Shown: positions 44,257 through 55,170 of the stretch, piece after piece
Position numbering within the stretch: the first letter of the stretch is position 1
Layout of the letters: the number at the start of each line of letters is the position of its first letter
NCBI GenBank assembly: GCA_033961575.1
Contig: CM066737.1
Span: 51,126,771 to 51,190,770, forward strand
Length of the DNA stretch: 64,000 bases
Source of the DNA: Aselliscus stoliczkanus
Taxonomy: Eukaryota; Chordata; Mammalia; Chiroptera; Hipposideridae
Direction: 5' to 3'
Position numbers and translations under genes: made by a program
Notes under the pieces: model-generated
Databases searched by the model: none
The model's input: only the letters and a program-made list of their open reading frames with translations
Told to the model about the DNA's origin: nothing

Positions 44257-45700
44257 ATATGATAACTACCCATGAATTCACCACCAAAATCAAGCAATAG
44301 AACATTATTAATAATTTATACCTATGGTATAAATCCCACTTTCTCCCTAAACCCTGAACATTTGTGTTGCCACAAAATATTTGCTATTATAAATAATACT
44401 TATATAAACATTTTTATTCTTGAATCCTGTTACATATATGCAAGAGAAGAGACCAAGGAGTGGAATTGCTGGACTGTAGAGTATGCAAATGCAAAATAAT
44501 GCCAAATTGTTTCCCGAGGTAATTGTATATATTGACAATCACACCAGAAATGTATAAGAGTTCCTGTTTATTTACATCCTCTTCAACATTTGGCATTATC
44601 AGACATCTTAATTTTTGCCAGAGGCATAAAATATTATTTCATTATGGCCTTAATTTGAATTTCCTTGATTACTAATGAAGTGTAGCATCTTTTCATAGGT
44701 TTATTGGCCGTTTGTGCAAAAGACTATTTGTGGCATTTGCCCATTTTTACATTTGTTTTCATTTTAATTTGTAGAAATTCTTCATATTCCTGGTTAGGAA
44801 TCCTTTTTTGGTTATATATATTATAAACGTCTCTTCCAAATTTGTAGCTTGCCTTTTCATTTTTAAATCGTCTCTTTTGACAGAAGTTCTGAATGTAATG
44901 TAGTCTAATACATCAGTCTTTTTTTTTAAAAAGATTATATTGGGGAAGGGGAACAGCCAAGTTTTTGTCCTCGAATCTTAGTTATGGAGGGAGCAGTTAG
45001 CTCAGCTCCAAGTCCAGTCGCCATCTGGCTGCCCATTGTCAGCTCAGGGCAGCTCAACTCAAGGTGCTGTGTTCAATCTTATTTGCTGGTGGGCATAGCC
45101 CACCATCCCATGCAGGATGAACAGGAAACCTTGTTCTTAGGAGCACGTGATCTCAACAGCTGAGCCATCCTGCCACATGTTGGCAGCTCAATGGCAGCTC
45201 GGCTCGGGTGCAGCTCACTGGCCCATGTGGGAATTGAACAGGTGACCCTGTTGCTCAGAGTGTTGCGCTCTTAACCAACTGAGCCACTCGGCCAGCCTCT
45301 CATCAGTCTTTTTTTATGGTTAGCGTTTTTTGTGTGTGTTTTGTTTAAGAAATCCATTACTACCTTAAAGTCAGAGAGGTATTTCCTTATGTTTTCTTCT
45401 CAAAGTTTAGCGTTTCACATCTAGGTCTTCAATCCATCTGGATATTATTTTGTGTATAGTGTATAATAAGGATTTTTTTTTGGTATATAGATGACCATTT
45501 CTACTTAACCAGTTATTAAATAATCACTCCTCCTCAATAATCTGCAGTGTGGCCTCTCTAATAAATCACAGTTCCATATATGTGTGGGTCTGTTGCTGAG
45601 CTATCATTTAATTCCATTGGTCAATTGTTCACTTCCTGAATGAGTAGCATATTAATGACTATAGCTTTATAATAAGTCTCAATAACTCTTTATAATAAGA
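44257..45700 (-). mobile_element. Old L1 3' half, split by a VES SINE
   Basis: Reverse L1 text in order: ATTCACCACCAAAATCAAGC, GTGGAATTGCTGGACTGTAG, GTTTCCCGAGGTAATTGTAT, AGTGTAGCATCTTTTCATAG, GTCTTCAATCCATCTGGATA and TCCATATATGTGTGGGTCTG. Frames broken. Confidence 0.8.
44926..45300 (-). mobile_element. VES-type SINE in L1
   Basis: Reverse: AAGATTATATTGGGGAAGGG, TCTTAGTTATGGAGGGAGCA, CCATCCTGCCACATGTTGGC, CTCACTGGCCCATGTGGGAA and ACCAACTGAGCCACTCGGCC. TSD CATCAGTCTTTTTTT at both ends (from 44911 and from 45301). Confidence 0.9.
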
Positions 45701-46286
45701 CTTTTTAAAAAAAGATTTGAGGGCCGGCTGAGTGACGCGGCAGTTAAGCGCTGGCTTGGGAAGCCAGCGGCCCCGGTTCGGTCCCACATGTGAGGGCCAG
45801 TGACACTGCCCTCAAAAAAAAATAGAATACTAAAAAAAGATTTTATTGGGAAATTGGGGGAGGGGAACATCATTGGGGAATCGGGGAAGGGGAACAGACA
45901 AGTTGCTGCCTTTCGTTCTTTAGTCTAGTTGCGGAGGACATCGCTTCACTGGCCCATGTTGGTATCGTCATTGCGCTCTTCTCTGGTGAGGCAGATCGGT
46001 TGTTGGCCTTTGGATGGCTGCTCATGGTGGCTCTTGGCAGTTCATGCTGGCTGCCAGCTTCTCACACTGGCTGCCGGCCACTCACTGTAGCCTATGACAG
46101 CACACTGCAGCAGGGGCTGCAGCTATGCTGTCCCTGGGGACTCACAGCTGCCTAGCTCCAGGTGGAGCTGTTGTTCACCATCTTAGCTGTAGAGGGCAGT
46201 GTCACTGGCCCCCATATTTGGGATCCGAACTGGGGCCGCTGGTGTCCCAAGCCAGCTCTTAATCAACGCTCCACTCAGTCGGCCCC
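45701..46286 (-). mobile_element. Long-type bat SINE, split in its tail by a short SINE
   Basis: Runs from CTTTTTAAAAAAAGATTT, resumes TATTGGGAAATTGGGGGAGG after the short SINE, and ends CCACTCAGTCGGCCCC. Internal landmarks match other long copies. Confidence 0.9.
45719..45831 (+). mobile_element. Short A-tailed bat SINE inserted in a long SINE's tail
   Basis: GAGGGCCGGCTGAGTGACGC to GTGACACTGCCCTC plus A-rich tail. TSD AAAAAAAGATTT at 45707-45718 and 45832-45843, both being the tail sequence of the host SINE. Confidence 0.93.
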
Positions 46287-46649
46287 ACTTGGTGCTTTTT
46301 TGACTCCAAACATTTGCCAAATTCTTAAGATACAGAGTGCAAGATGAACCAAGTAGAAAGTCACTGGAAAGTAGATTGGAGTTTTCCGAAGTCCAATAAT
46401 ACTCAAGGGAAAATCCTTTTAGTTCAGAACCTGCCAAGGAGGGAGTGCCCTAGTAGTCCCTTCAGGTTCTAAGTTACTGAAAGGCTACACTCTAGGGATA
46501 GAGTGAACAGAGAAATATTTAGCTTTCAAAAACTGAAACTCACCCTAAAGTCAGCTTTGTCCCTAATTGGGTTAAGGTGAGTCCTATCACCCCACCACAG
46601 TGCCTATTAGAGAATAAGGGTTATCCTGTTTAGAGAAAGATAGCATAAT

Positions 46650-47740
46650 TTAGAGCATCTACAACTTTTCCTATACACTTTTCAGCATCTCAATATGAAA
46701 TGACCAGGCATACCAAGAAACAGGATCAAAAGAAAAATAAAACAGGCAATAGAAATACACTGAGTGACCCACACATTAGACTTATCTGACACAGACTTTA
46801 AAATAAGTGTGATTACTATGTCTAAGAAAATTTGTGCCAATGTGGAGAACATCACCAGAGAACTGGAATCTACAAAAAAAGAATAAAATGGCTATTCTAG
46901 ATGTGAAAAATAAATATATAAAAACAAGAAATCAATAGAAAGGTTAACAACAGATTGGACACAGACTAGATGAATGAATCTGAGGATCAGGTCGATTGAA
47001 AATACCCAGGTTGAAAGTTGAAAAGCAAAAGAAAAGGATTAAAAATATTGAAAAAGGTATGAGAAACATAAGGAACATGGTGAAAAAGAATAACGTGTGT
47101 AACTGAAATCCCAGATGGGAGTGGGGAGAGAGAAACTGATGAGAAAGCAATATTTGAAGAAATAATGAAGAACTTTCCAAAACTATTTCAAAATATAAAA
47201 CCACAGACTCATAAGCACTACAAACATGCAGTATACATAGAAAACCACACGTAGGTGTATCACACTCAAATTTCTAAAAATGAAATTTAAGAGAAACTCT
47301 TAAAAGCAGCTGGGTTGGGGGGAGAAGACACATTACGTTCAAAGGAGCAATAATAAGATATTAACTGACTTTTCAACAGAAATAATGGAAGCTAGAAGAC
47401 AAAGTGCTGGCTTTAATGATGAAAGAAAATAACTGTCAATCTTGAATTCTATATATGGTAAAATTATCTTTAAAAAGGAAGGAAAAATAAAGACTTTTTT
47501 AAGTAAAACTTGAGAGAATCTATCACCAGCAGAGCCACACTAAAATAAATAATACAGTCCATTCTTTGGTAGAAGCAAAGTGATTCCAAATGAAAACATA
47601 AGAATGAAGGAAGGAGGGAATAGCAATAGAAAGCATAAATCTAAATTAATATCAACTTATAAAACAATAAAAATAAGAACTTGTGTAATTCAAAATAATA
47701 TGTAGAATTTGTTAAAGTACAAGATTACACCAAAAAAGTC
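46650..47740 (+). mobile_element. HAL1/L1 ORF1-type fragment, degenerate
   Basis: ACAGACTTTAAAATAAGTGT, CACCAGAGAACTGGAATCTA, GCAATATTTGAAGAAATAAT, GTTCAAAGGAGCAATAATAA and ATAATGGAAGCTAGAAGACA follow the coding order of HAL1/L1 ORF1. No ORF2 follows, which favours HAL1 (a LINE with ORF1 only). Confidence 0.75.
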
Positions 47741-47774
47741 AGAAAGGGAAATGGAGGCAGTTTCTTCTAGCACA

Positions 47775-48170
47775 CAGCTTTTTGTTGTTGTTGTTTGGAT
47801 GGGCAATTGGTGGAGTTTATTTCAAGGATCACCAGCTGAAGGCTCAAATAAGAAGTATTAACAACAATTTGCCAACATATATTTGACCCAGAATCAATCT
47901 AAACTTTTGCTTTATTTTCAGTTATACATGGTTGTTAAGAGGGGGTGCTGCCTGAGAAACCACATCTCATTTTGGTCGTTTACCTTCCTGTCCCTTTGAC
48001 ATTGTTGTAACCTCAGGAGACCTTCCTTGCCTTTTGTGGACCCGCACAGAGAAACCCACTGAGGCGACTACAGCTTGAGAAAGGATGCTTTTTGCTCTGA
48101 AGGAAGTGAAAAGATTAATTATAAAGAACACTCCCTGTGAAGAGCAAGAAAATCTAGTCAGGGACAATTA
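47775..48170 (-). pseudogene. Possible processed retrocopy of an unidentified transcript
   Basis: On the - strand a sequence ends with GAAATAAACTCC (AATAAA), about 20 bases, then an A-rich run (AACAACAACAACAAAAA), the layout of a polyadenylated retrocopy 3' end. Upstream, the frame 48167 to 47967 is open for 66 codons (ending EGKRPK stop), but I do not recognise the protein. No clear TSD was found. It could instead be chance or an unrecognised repeat. Confidence 0.3.
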
Positions 48171-48199
48171 TTATAGTGCAAGTAAGAAATAATGAAGAA

Positions 48200-48372
48200 A
48201 TACTGAACTAAGTCAGTAATAATGTGATAAGAGAGGTAGGATGGATCTAAGAGTTGTTAAAACAGTGGAATTGGCAGAAGTCAGTGATAATTGGATATGG
48301 ACGGTCAATAGGAAGGAGGAGTTGAGAACGATGTTTCCATTCTACCAGGTCAGCTAAGAACAATGCAATAGA
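48200..48372 (-). repeat. L2-like fragment
   Basis: AACAGTGGAATTGGCAGAAG, GTGATAATTGGATATGGACG and AGGAGTTGAGAACGATGTTT resemble reverse L2; weak. Confidence 0.35.
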
Positions 48373-48478
48373 GGGGCCAGCCGAGTGCAGCGGTGGTTAA
48401 GTGCTGGCTTGGGAACCCAGTGGCCCCGGTTCAGGTCCCACATATGAGGGCCAGTGACACTGCCCTCAAAAAAAAATG
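48373..48478 (+). mobile_element. Short A-tailed bat SINE
   Basis: GGGGCCAGCCGAGTGCAGCG to GTGACACTGCCCTC and an A-tail. Confidence 0.92.
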
Positions 48479-49157
48479 GAATGGGATAAGGGAGAAGAAA
48501 AAAAAGCTGGGTTTGAGTCATGACAAAAAAGATCTATAATATGCAGAGAGAGATGAGTCTGGAGCTCAGGAGAAAAGTCATGGGAAAAAGAAGGCTGTGG
48601 ATAGCTGTAGATGACATAAGAAAGCAGAGTAAAGGAAATGAGAATGAAAGATCTGAGCCTTTGTAGAATTAGAAGACGATTATGCTACAAAAGCTGAGGG
48701 AAAAGTTTTAAGAGGCAAGGCATTAATTGAAATTTGGAAAATGCTCAACATGTTCAGCAATTTGAAATAATTGTGAGTTTAAGAAGTTTCAGGAGAATGA
48801 TGGAACAGGAAAGCAGACAATGAGCTGAAGAATGTCAGACTAGAGTAGGCTACACTTCAGAGAATGTTGAAGGAGAAGGGAATTCTATCTAAACTAGCTA
48901 GCTATAGGGAAGGAATGTTCAAAAATATTTTTATTTTTGGAGCGGTGGCAGAGGATATATGGATAAGAGGGTTTTAATTGGGCAGAAGATTAATTGTAAA
49001 GATGGTTTAGAGAGTTCCAAGAAAGTTGACTTCCGAAAAGGAGGAGAGAGAAAGCTTGCAGAAATTTCCCATAATAATAGGAACAGCTGAGAGGGAGAGA
49101 AGTTTATAAGCCACGTGCCTGAAACCACATGTGGAAATTCAGAAGAGACTTAGAACA

Positions 49158-49455
49158 AAGCTTCTCAAACTTTAATGAATATTAACAATTACCAATGGAT
49201 TTTGTTTAAATGCATATTCTTTTTTTTAACTAGTGTTAGATATCATTAAGTCTGGGAATCTCCTTTATTTTATTTTTATTTTTTTAAATTTTTTTTTTGA
49301 GTGCAGTGTCACTGGCCCTATATGTGGGACCTGAACCGGGGCCGCTGGCTTCCCAAGCCAGCGCTTAACCACCGTGCCATTTGGCCAGCCCTTAAATGCA
49401 TATTCTGATTCACTCTGCCTACGGTTGAACCTAAGATTCTGCATTTTTATTAGAT
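49158..49455 (+). mobile_element. MER5-type hAT fragment split by a SINE
   Basis: GCTTCTCAAACTTTAATGAA and ACCAATGGATTTTGTTTAAA, then beyond the SINE TGATTCACTCTGCCTACGGT and AGATTCTGCATTTTTATTAG match the MER5 consensus order. Confidence 0.65.
49221..49391 (-). mobile_element. Short bat SINE carrying extra 3' sequence (probable 3' transduction)
   Basis: On the - strand: SINE head at 49391, A-tail about 49300-49266, then about 35 bases of unrelated sequence (49228-49262), then a second A-run (49221-49227), all enclosed by one perfect 15-bp TSD TTAAATGCATATTCT at 49206-49220 and 49392-49406. Confidence 0.85.
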
Positions 49456-49483
49456 TTTTTTATTTTTCAATTATAGTTGACAT

Positions 49484-49625
49484 ACAGGATCAGCCGAGTG
49501 GCTCAGTTGGTTAAGAGCTCGCTCAAGAGTGCAAGCTGAGCTCTGAGCAACGGCGGTTCAATGCCAGCCCGAGCTGAGTTGCCATTGAGCTGCCAACAGG
49601 TGGCAGGATGGCTCGGATAAAAAAA
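49484..49625 (+). mobile_element. Short-form VES SINE in L1 3' UTR
   Basis: GATCAGCCGAGTGGCTCAGT, GAGCTCTGAGCAACGGCGGT and TGCCAACAGGTGGCAGGATG, ending GGCTCGGAT plus A-tail. TSD AATTATAGTTGACAT at 49469-49483 and 49626-49640. Confidence 0.92.
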
Positions 49626-50827
49626 AATTATAGTTGACATTCAATATTATTTTATATTAGTTTCAGGTGTATAGCACAGTGCCTAGGCATGAAGTGATCC
49701 CCCAATAAGTCTAGTACCCATCTGACATCATACAGGTTTTACAACATTATTGACTATATTCCCCATACTGTATTTTACATCCCTGTGACTATTTTGTGAC
49801 TAACAATTTGTATTTCCTAAGACTTTCACCTAATTTACCCATCCTAACACCACCTGCTATCTAGTAACCATCCGATTGTTCTCTGTATCTATGAGTTTAT
49901 TCCTATTTTGCTGGTTCATTTATTCTGTTCTTTAGATTCCACATGTAAGTGAGATCATTTGTCTTTATCAGCCTGAATTATTTCACTTAGCATAATAACC
50001 TCTAGGTCCATCCATGTTGTTGCAAATGGTAAATTTTCATTCTTTTTTAGGGCACAGTAATACTCCGTTGTATAAATGTACCACAATTTCTTTATCCAAT
50101 CATCTATCGATGGGCATTTCAGTTGTTTCCATATGTTGGCTATTTTGAATAGCACTGCAGTAAACATAGTGGTCCACATAATTTTCTTTGTATTAGTGTT
50201 TTTTATTTCTTTGGTTAAATATTCAGGAGTGAAATTGCTGGGTAATAAGGTAGTTCTATTCTTAACTTTTGGAGAAACCTCCATACTATTTTCCATAGTG
50301 GCTCCACCAATTTTCAATCCCACCAATGGTGCACAAGGGTTCCCTTTTCTCCACATCCTCACCAGCACTTGTTTGTTGATTTGTTGATGGCCATTCTGAT
50401 GGTGTGAGGTGATGTCTCATTGTGTTTTTTTATTTGCATTTCTCTGATGACTAGTGATATTGAGCATTTTTTCATATGTCTATTGGTCATCTCTATGTGC
50501 TCTTTGGAGATGAATAGATTACCTCCCAACTTTCTTTTTGTTTCTCAGGATTGCCATGGCTAGTCGGGGTCTTTTATGTTTCCATATAGATTTTAGGATT
50601 ATTTGTTCCAGTTCTGTGCAAAATGCCATTGGTATTTTGATAGGGATTGTACTGATTCTATACATTGCTTTGGGTAGCATGGGCATTTTAACTATATTAA
50701 TTCTTCCTACCTATGAGCATGGTACATGCTTCCATTTATTTATATCTTCAATTTATTTCTTCAGTGTCTTATAGTTTTCCAAGTACAGGTCTACTACCTC
50801 CTTGGATAAATTTATTTGTAGGTGTTT

Positions 50828-50835
<8 letters not shown>

Positions 50836-50870
<35 letters not shown>

Positions 50871-51276
50871 TTTTATTGGGGAATTGGCGGAGGGGAACAG
50901 CGTTGGGGAATCGGGGAAGGGGAACAGACAAGTTGCTGTCTTTTTGTTCTTCAGTTTAGTTGCGGAGGATGTTGCTTCACTGTTGGTATCGTCATTGCGC
51001 TCTTCCCAGATGAGGCAGATCGGTCGCTGGCCTCTGGATGTCGCTCACTGCGGCTATTGGCAGCTCACTCTTGGCTGCCAGCCGCTCACGCTGGCTGCGG
51101 GCCACTCACTATAGCCTATGGCAGCCCACACCATCACCGGGGCTCGCACAGCCCAGCTCCAGGTGGAGCTGTTGTTAGCTGTAGAGGGCAGTGTCACTGG
51201 CCCTCATGTGGGATCCGAACCGGGGCCGCTGGCATCCCAAAACCAGCGCTTAACCAATGCGCCACTCGGCCGGCCC
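50836..51276 (-). mobile_element. Long-type bat SINE in L1, young, with long T-run
   Basis: About 30 T, then TTTTATTGGGGAATTGGCGG to GCCACTCGGCCGGCC. TSD TGTAGGTGTTTTATTTTT flanks it (from 50818 and from 51277). A long, nearly pure tail suggests recent insertion. Confidence 0.93.
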
Positions 51277-51343
51277 TGTAGGTGTTTTATTTTTGATGCA
51301 ATTGTAAATGGGATTGTTTCTTAATATCTCTTTCTGACAGTTC

Positions 51344-51996
51344 TGCTGCATCCTGCACGACTGAGCAGTGGGAGTGGAGAAGGGATGGCGAAGGGTTAAG
51401 AAAGAGAGAGAGACACAAATAAGAGAAAATGCAGTTCAGAGCCCGGGGACTTTCAGTCTCTTGGACTGAGAGCCCCGAATCGGGCCTGACTGCTCCTTTT
51501 ATTATCTTACACATAAGCAAAGATCAATGTAGCTTCTGTGTTCTGTGAGTCTCACACCTGAAAACATAGCTCAGGGACAAATCACCCATGCCTGCAACCT
51601 GCCAGTACTGGAGGCCTCATGAGGTTATTGTCATGCACCTCTTAAGAGACAGAAACCTTCTCTGCCAAGGCTTACTGATAAGAATGAACGGAGGATAGAT
51701 ATTATCACATCAATAGGTCATTTCACAGGCAGGCTGCCAGACCCTGAAGCAAGGGATCCATGACCTATTTCTGTCAACTCGTGATTCCTCCTATTGGCAA
51801 CCACTGGCATCCACTGGCACACATGTGGCCATGTCTGGCTTAGGTCATTCCTACCTTGAGAAATCTTACCTGTCATTGACTAACCAACCACCCTTTGGTG
51901 CCAAGTGGGGACACATACAATAAGAATAATATTGAAGTTATGATCTGTCTTTATGGAGAGGTACATGGGGGCAGACAGGCAGGCTATAATGTAACA
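51344..51996 (-). mobile_element. ERV class II-type solo LTR in L1
   Basis: 653 bp with TG...CA ends on either strand (+ strand TGCTGCATCC...ATGTAACA) and a perfect 6-bp TSD CAGTTC at 51338-51343 and 51997-52002, the length expected for betaretrovirus-like ERVs. On the - strand AATAAAAGGAGCAG (about 51500) gives the poly(A) signal, followed by TTTGTGTCTCTCTCTCTTTC in U5, as in ERVK/IAP-type LTRs. The interrupted L1 resumes exactly after the TSD. No internal viral sequence remains. Confidence 0.88.
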
Positions 51997-52607
51997 CAGT
52001 TCATTATTGGTGTATAAAAATAAAACCGATTTCTGAATATTAATTTTGTATCTTGCTACTTTACCGAATTCATTTATCAGTTCTAATAGTATTTTTGGTG
52101 GAATCTTTCGGGTTCTGTACATATAGAATCATGTCATCTGCAAATAATGGCAGTTTTACTTCTTTCTTTCCAATTTGGATGCCTTTTATTTCTTTTTCTT
52201 GTCTGATTGCTGTGGCCAGGACTTCCAATACTATGTTGACTAAAAGTGCTGAAAGTGAGGATCCCTGTCTTGTTCCTGATCTTAAGGTGAATGGTTTTAG
52301 CATTTCCTCATAGAGTATGAGTTTAGCTGTGAAAGGAGAGAAAGAAGGAGCCTTGCTGGTGGGGAAGATGTGAGCTTACTATACAGACATGATTTCTTCT
52401 CATGGGAATGGGAAAAACTATCACTAATGAATGGTCCACATGTAGGGTACATGGTTTCCCTTAGATGGACTATGGAAGCAGATATTACAGCTTAAGAAAT
52501 AAAGCCCCAGAGTGCTGAGGACAATGTTTTGAGGGAAGGGATAAATGCTAGAATTAATTAATGGGTTTCTATTTGTCTGAACCAGTACGTTCAAAAATGT
52601 CCAAGAA

Positions 52608-52714
52608 GAGCCTGCCAAGTGGCGTGGTGGTTAAGCACTGGCTTGGGAAGCCAGAGGCCCTGGTTAGGGTCCCATATATGAGGGCCAGTAACACTGCCCT
52701 CAAAAAAAAAAAAG
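52608..52714 (+). mobile_element. Short A-tailed bat SINE
   Basis: GAGCCTGCCAAGTGGCGTGG to GTAACACTGCCCTC. TSD AATGTCCAAGAA at 52596-52607 and 52715-52726. Confidence 0.93.
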
Positions 52715-52916
52715 AATGTCCAAGAAAAAATAAACTATCTTCTAGGTATGCTGACACATGCATGCAAAAATGTGTATAGGAGGTTCAATGTTGCATTGTT
52801 TGTAATAAAAAATAAACAGAGAAAACTGGTATATCCAATGACAGAAAATGGTTAAATAGCTTATTTTTCAGTTAGCCTGGAGTACTAGATTCCTGTTCAA
52901 AGACTGACCATGTAAT

Positions 52917-53070
52917 GATGATAATGATGATGATGATAATCATTATTATAATATTGTTTACTGAATGCTTACTGTGAGTCAGGCACCATGCTTAGTGTTT
53001 ATGTTTTATTTCACTTAAATTAATTTTTGCAACCTGTAGTTATTTCTTTTTTCTATTAATTCATTCACTC
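52917..53070 (-). repeat. (GATGAT)n run and MIR fragment
   Basis: A GATAATGAT-rich stretch to about 52945, then reverse MIR text ACTGAATGCTTACTGTGAGT, AGGCACCATGCTTAGTGTTT and TTTTTGCAACCTG. Confidence 0.65.
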
Positions 53071-53223
53071 ATTCATGTAACAATTATTTTTGGACATCTA
53101 CTCTGTGCTAATTCTGCTAAATCTATAAAAACAGACTCACTTTCCATGGACTAGCAGTTCCTAATCTCTTTAGCATTACAGTCCCAATCCCCTTTGAGAA
53201 GCTGATAAAAGTTAGAGTCTCTG

Positions 53224-53350
53224 GGGCCGGCTGAGTGGCACGGTGGTTAAGTGCTGGCTTGGGACGCCAGCAGTCCCGGTTCAGGTCCCACATATGAACG
53301 CCAGTGACACTGCCCTGAAAAAAATAAAACAAAATTAAAGAAAATAAAAC
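53224..53350 (+). mobile_element. Short A-tailed bat SINE
   Basis: GGGCCGGCTGAGTGGCACGG to GTGACACTGCCCTG with an (AAATAAAAC)-type tail. Perfect 17-bp TSD AAAAGTTAGAGTCTCTG at 53207-53223 and 53351-53367. Confidence 0.94.
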
Positions 53351-53369
53351 AAAAGTTAGAGTCTCTGTC

Positions 53370-54140
53370 CCCAGGTAAATACTCATAATGTTTCCTTGGG
53401 GGATCACAGACCACCATTCTGAAGTTCGGGCAGGTCTGTGGACCCTAGACCAGGTTCAGAATCTCTGTTCTGGAATAATGGTGTGAGAACACACAAAGGC
53501 AAGAGGGGGATGTGGGACAGAGCAGATGGCCAGGTCATACAGAAATTTTTGGTAGGCCAGTTTCTGTTTGGAAAGTGCTGGTTAAGTGCAGATTTTGCTG
53601 CCAGGATGCTAAGACACCAAGATGCTGGGGGTCTCTTAGTGAATATTAATAGTGCTATCTGGGCCATATAATCCTATTCCCCAGCATCCCCCTCCCAATC
53701 CTCCATCTCTTGGCGCATGTCTTCCAGGAAAGAATAAATGTCTTTGCATCCCCTCATCAACTCCAACCTTCACAAGGCCAAATGCAAATAGTCAGGACCC
53801 CATGCTTTCTGCCCAGGTGGCTGCGAATCCTCTCCCACAGCCTGGGTGCAGAGCTTTGCAATAAGATCTTGTCTCCTGTTTTTTGTTTTCCTTGCCTGTG
53901 TAAGTTTCCATGGTAATGACCAATAAGGCTACTAAGATAGCATCTTGAGAAGCCACTACTCACTCAATATTGATCAGTGCTTCAATTCAGCAAAAGACAG
54001 GCAACAAAGCTCCCATCGTCACTTTGGGTTCTCTAGTAAGCTGATGCTGAGATGGACTTAATGGAAGAAGTTTATTGGGGGTTAACATCTATGAAAGATA
54101 AAGAGGGAGGAAGCAGGGCTGGGCAGGGAAGTCTTTTGAC
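53370..54140. other. Unique intergenic sequence
   Basis: No gene or repeat recognised. Confidence 0.45.
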
Positions 54141-54144
54141 ATTG

Positions 54145-54146
<2 letters not shown>

Positions 54147-54193
<47 letters not shown>
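54147..54193. repeat. (TA)n microsatellite
   Basis: About 23 TA dinucleotides. Confidence 0.97.
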
Positions 54194-54196
<3 letters not shown>

Positions 54197-54464
54197 AGTC
54201 GTGAAAGGAAAGAAGAACTAAAGCAGAGTTAGGCTGTAATTTCGATCTGGAAGCCTCAGCTAATCTAGGAAAGAACTGCAGAGTGAAAATGATCCATTAG
54301 AAAAGTTCTGCAAGGGACAGAAATGACCAGGCTTTAGCAACCTTGCTGTGTTCATTGGCCAGGGGCTGCACCAAAAGACCATGGCCTTGGCTAAAAACTG
54401 CAGTGGAGCCTGCAGGCACTGCAGCTGGAGGCTGTCGGCTAAGTGTCCTGAATACATCTAAAGG

Positions 54465-55170
54465 GTTATTTATTTATTTAGGATTAACAGATTTATTTAT
54501 TTTTCCAACTACAGTTGACATTCAATATTATTTTATATTAGTTTCGGCTGTACAGCATGGCAGCTAGATATATTTTTTTAAGATTTTATTGGGGAATTGG
54601 GGAAGGGGAACAGCGTTGGGGAATTGGGGAAGGGGAACAGACAAGTTGCTGTCTTTTTTGTTCTTCAGTCTAGTTGCAGAGGATGTTGCTTCACTGGCCC
54701 ATGTTGGTATTGTCATTGCGCTCTTCCTGGTTGAAGCAGATCGGTCGCCGGCCTCTGGATGGTCGCTCATCGCAGCTATTGGCAGCTCATGCTGGCTGCC
54801 AGCCGCTCACGCTGGCTGCTGGCCACTCACTGTAGCCTATGGCAGCCCACTGCAGCAGGGGCTGCAGCCCACACCATCGCTGGGGCTCACACAGCCCAGC
54901 TCCAGTTGGAGCTGTTGTTAGCTATAGAGGGCAGTGTCACTGGCCCTCATACATGGGATCTGAACCGGGGCCGCTGGCTTCCCCAAACCAGCTCTTAACC
55001 AATGCGCCACTCAGCCGGCCCACAGCTAGATATTTATATAATTTATGAAGTGATCCCCCCGATAATCTAGTACCCACCTGGTACCATACACAGTTATAAT
55101 ATTACTGACTACATGCCCTATGCTCTACTTTACATCCCTGTAGCTATTTTGTAACTACCAATTTGTAGTA
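54465..55170 (-). mobile_element. L1 3' UTR fragment split by a long SINE
   Basis: ACAGTTGACATTCAATATTA and TATTAGTTTCGGCTGTACAG, then GAAGTGATCCCCCCGATAAT and CCTATGCTCTACTTTACATC: the same 3' UTR family as at 49630-49820. Confidence 0.85.
54572..55022 (-). mobile_element. Long-type bat SINE in L1 3' UTR
   Basis: TTTTTAAGATTTTATTGGGG to GCCACTCAGCCGGCC. TSD CAGCTAGATAT at 54561-54571 and 55023-55033. Confidence 0.93.

Larger units (their letters stand above)
49456..52330 (-). mobile_element. L1 LINE, 5'-truncated and internally deleted, three insertions
   Basis: The 3' UTR (49640-49950) leads into the ORF2 C-terminus (50368-49955; residues such as [16 protein letters not shown] and CALKKNE, with no frame break over 137 codons). 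Beyond a deletion of roughly 0.7-0.8 kb at about 50520 comes the RT domain. This resumes after other insertions at 52303-52070, where [12 protein letters not shown] and the catalytic-site motif FADDM are legible. The deletion and truncation mean it cannot move. Inserted in it: a short VES (49484), a long SINE (50836) and a class II LTR (51344). Confidence 0.92.

Noticed and set aside
50538..50774. Hydrophobic 78-codon frame on the + strand that looks membrane-like
   Set aside because: It is the antisense of L1 ORF2, which often reads as hydrophobic on the opposite strand.
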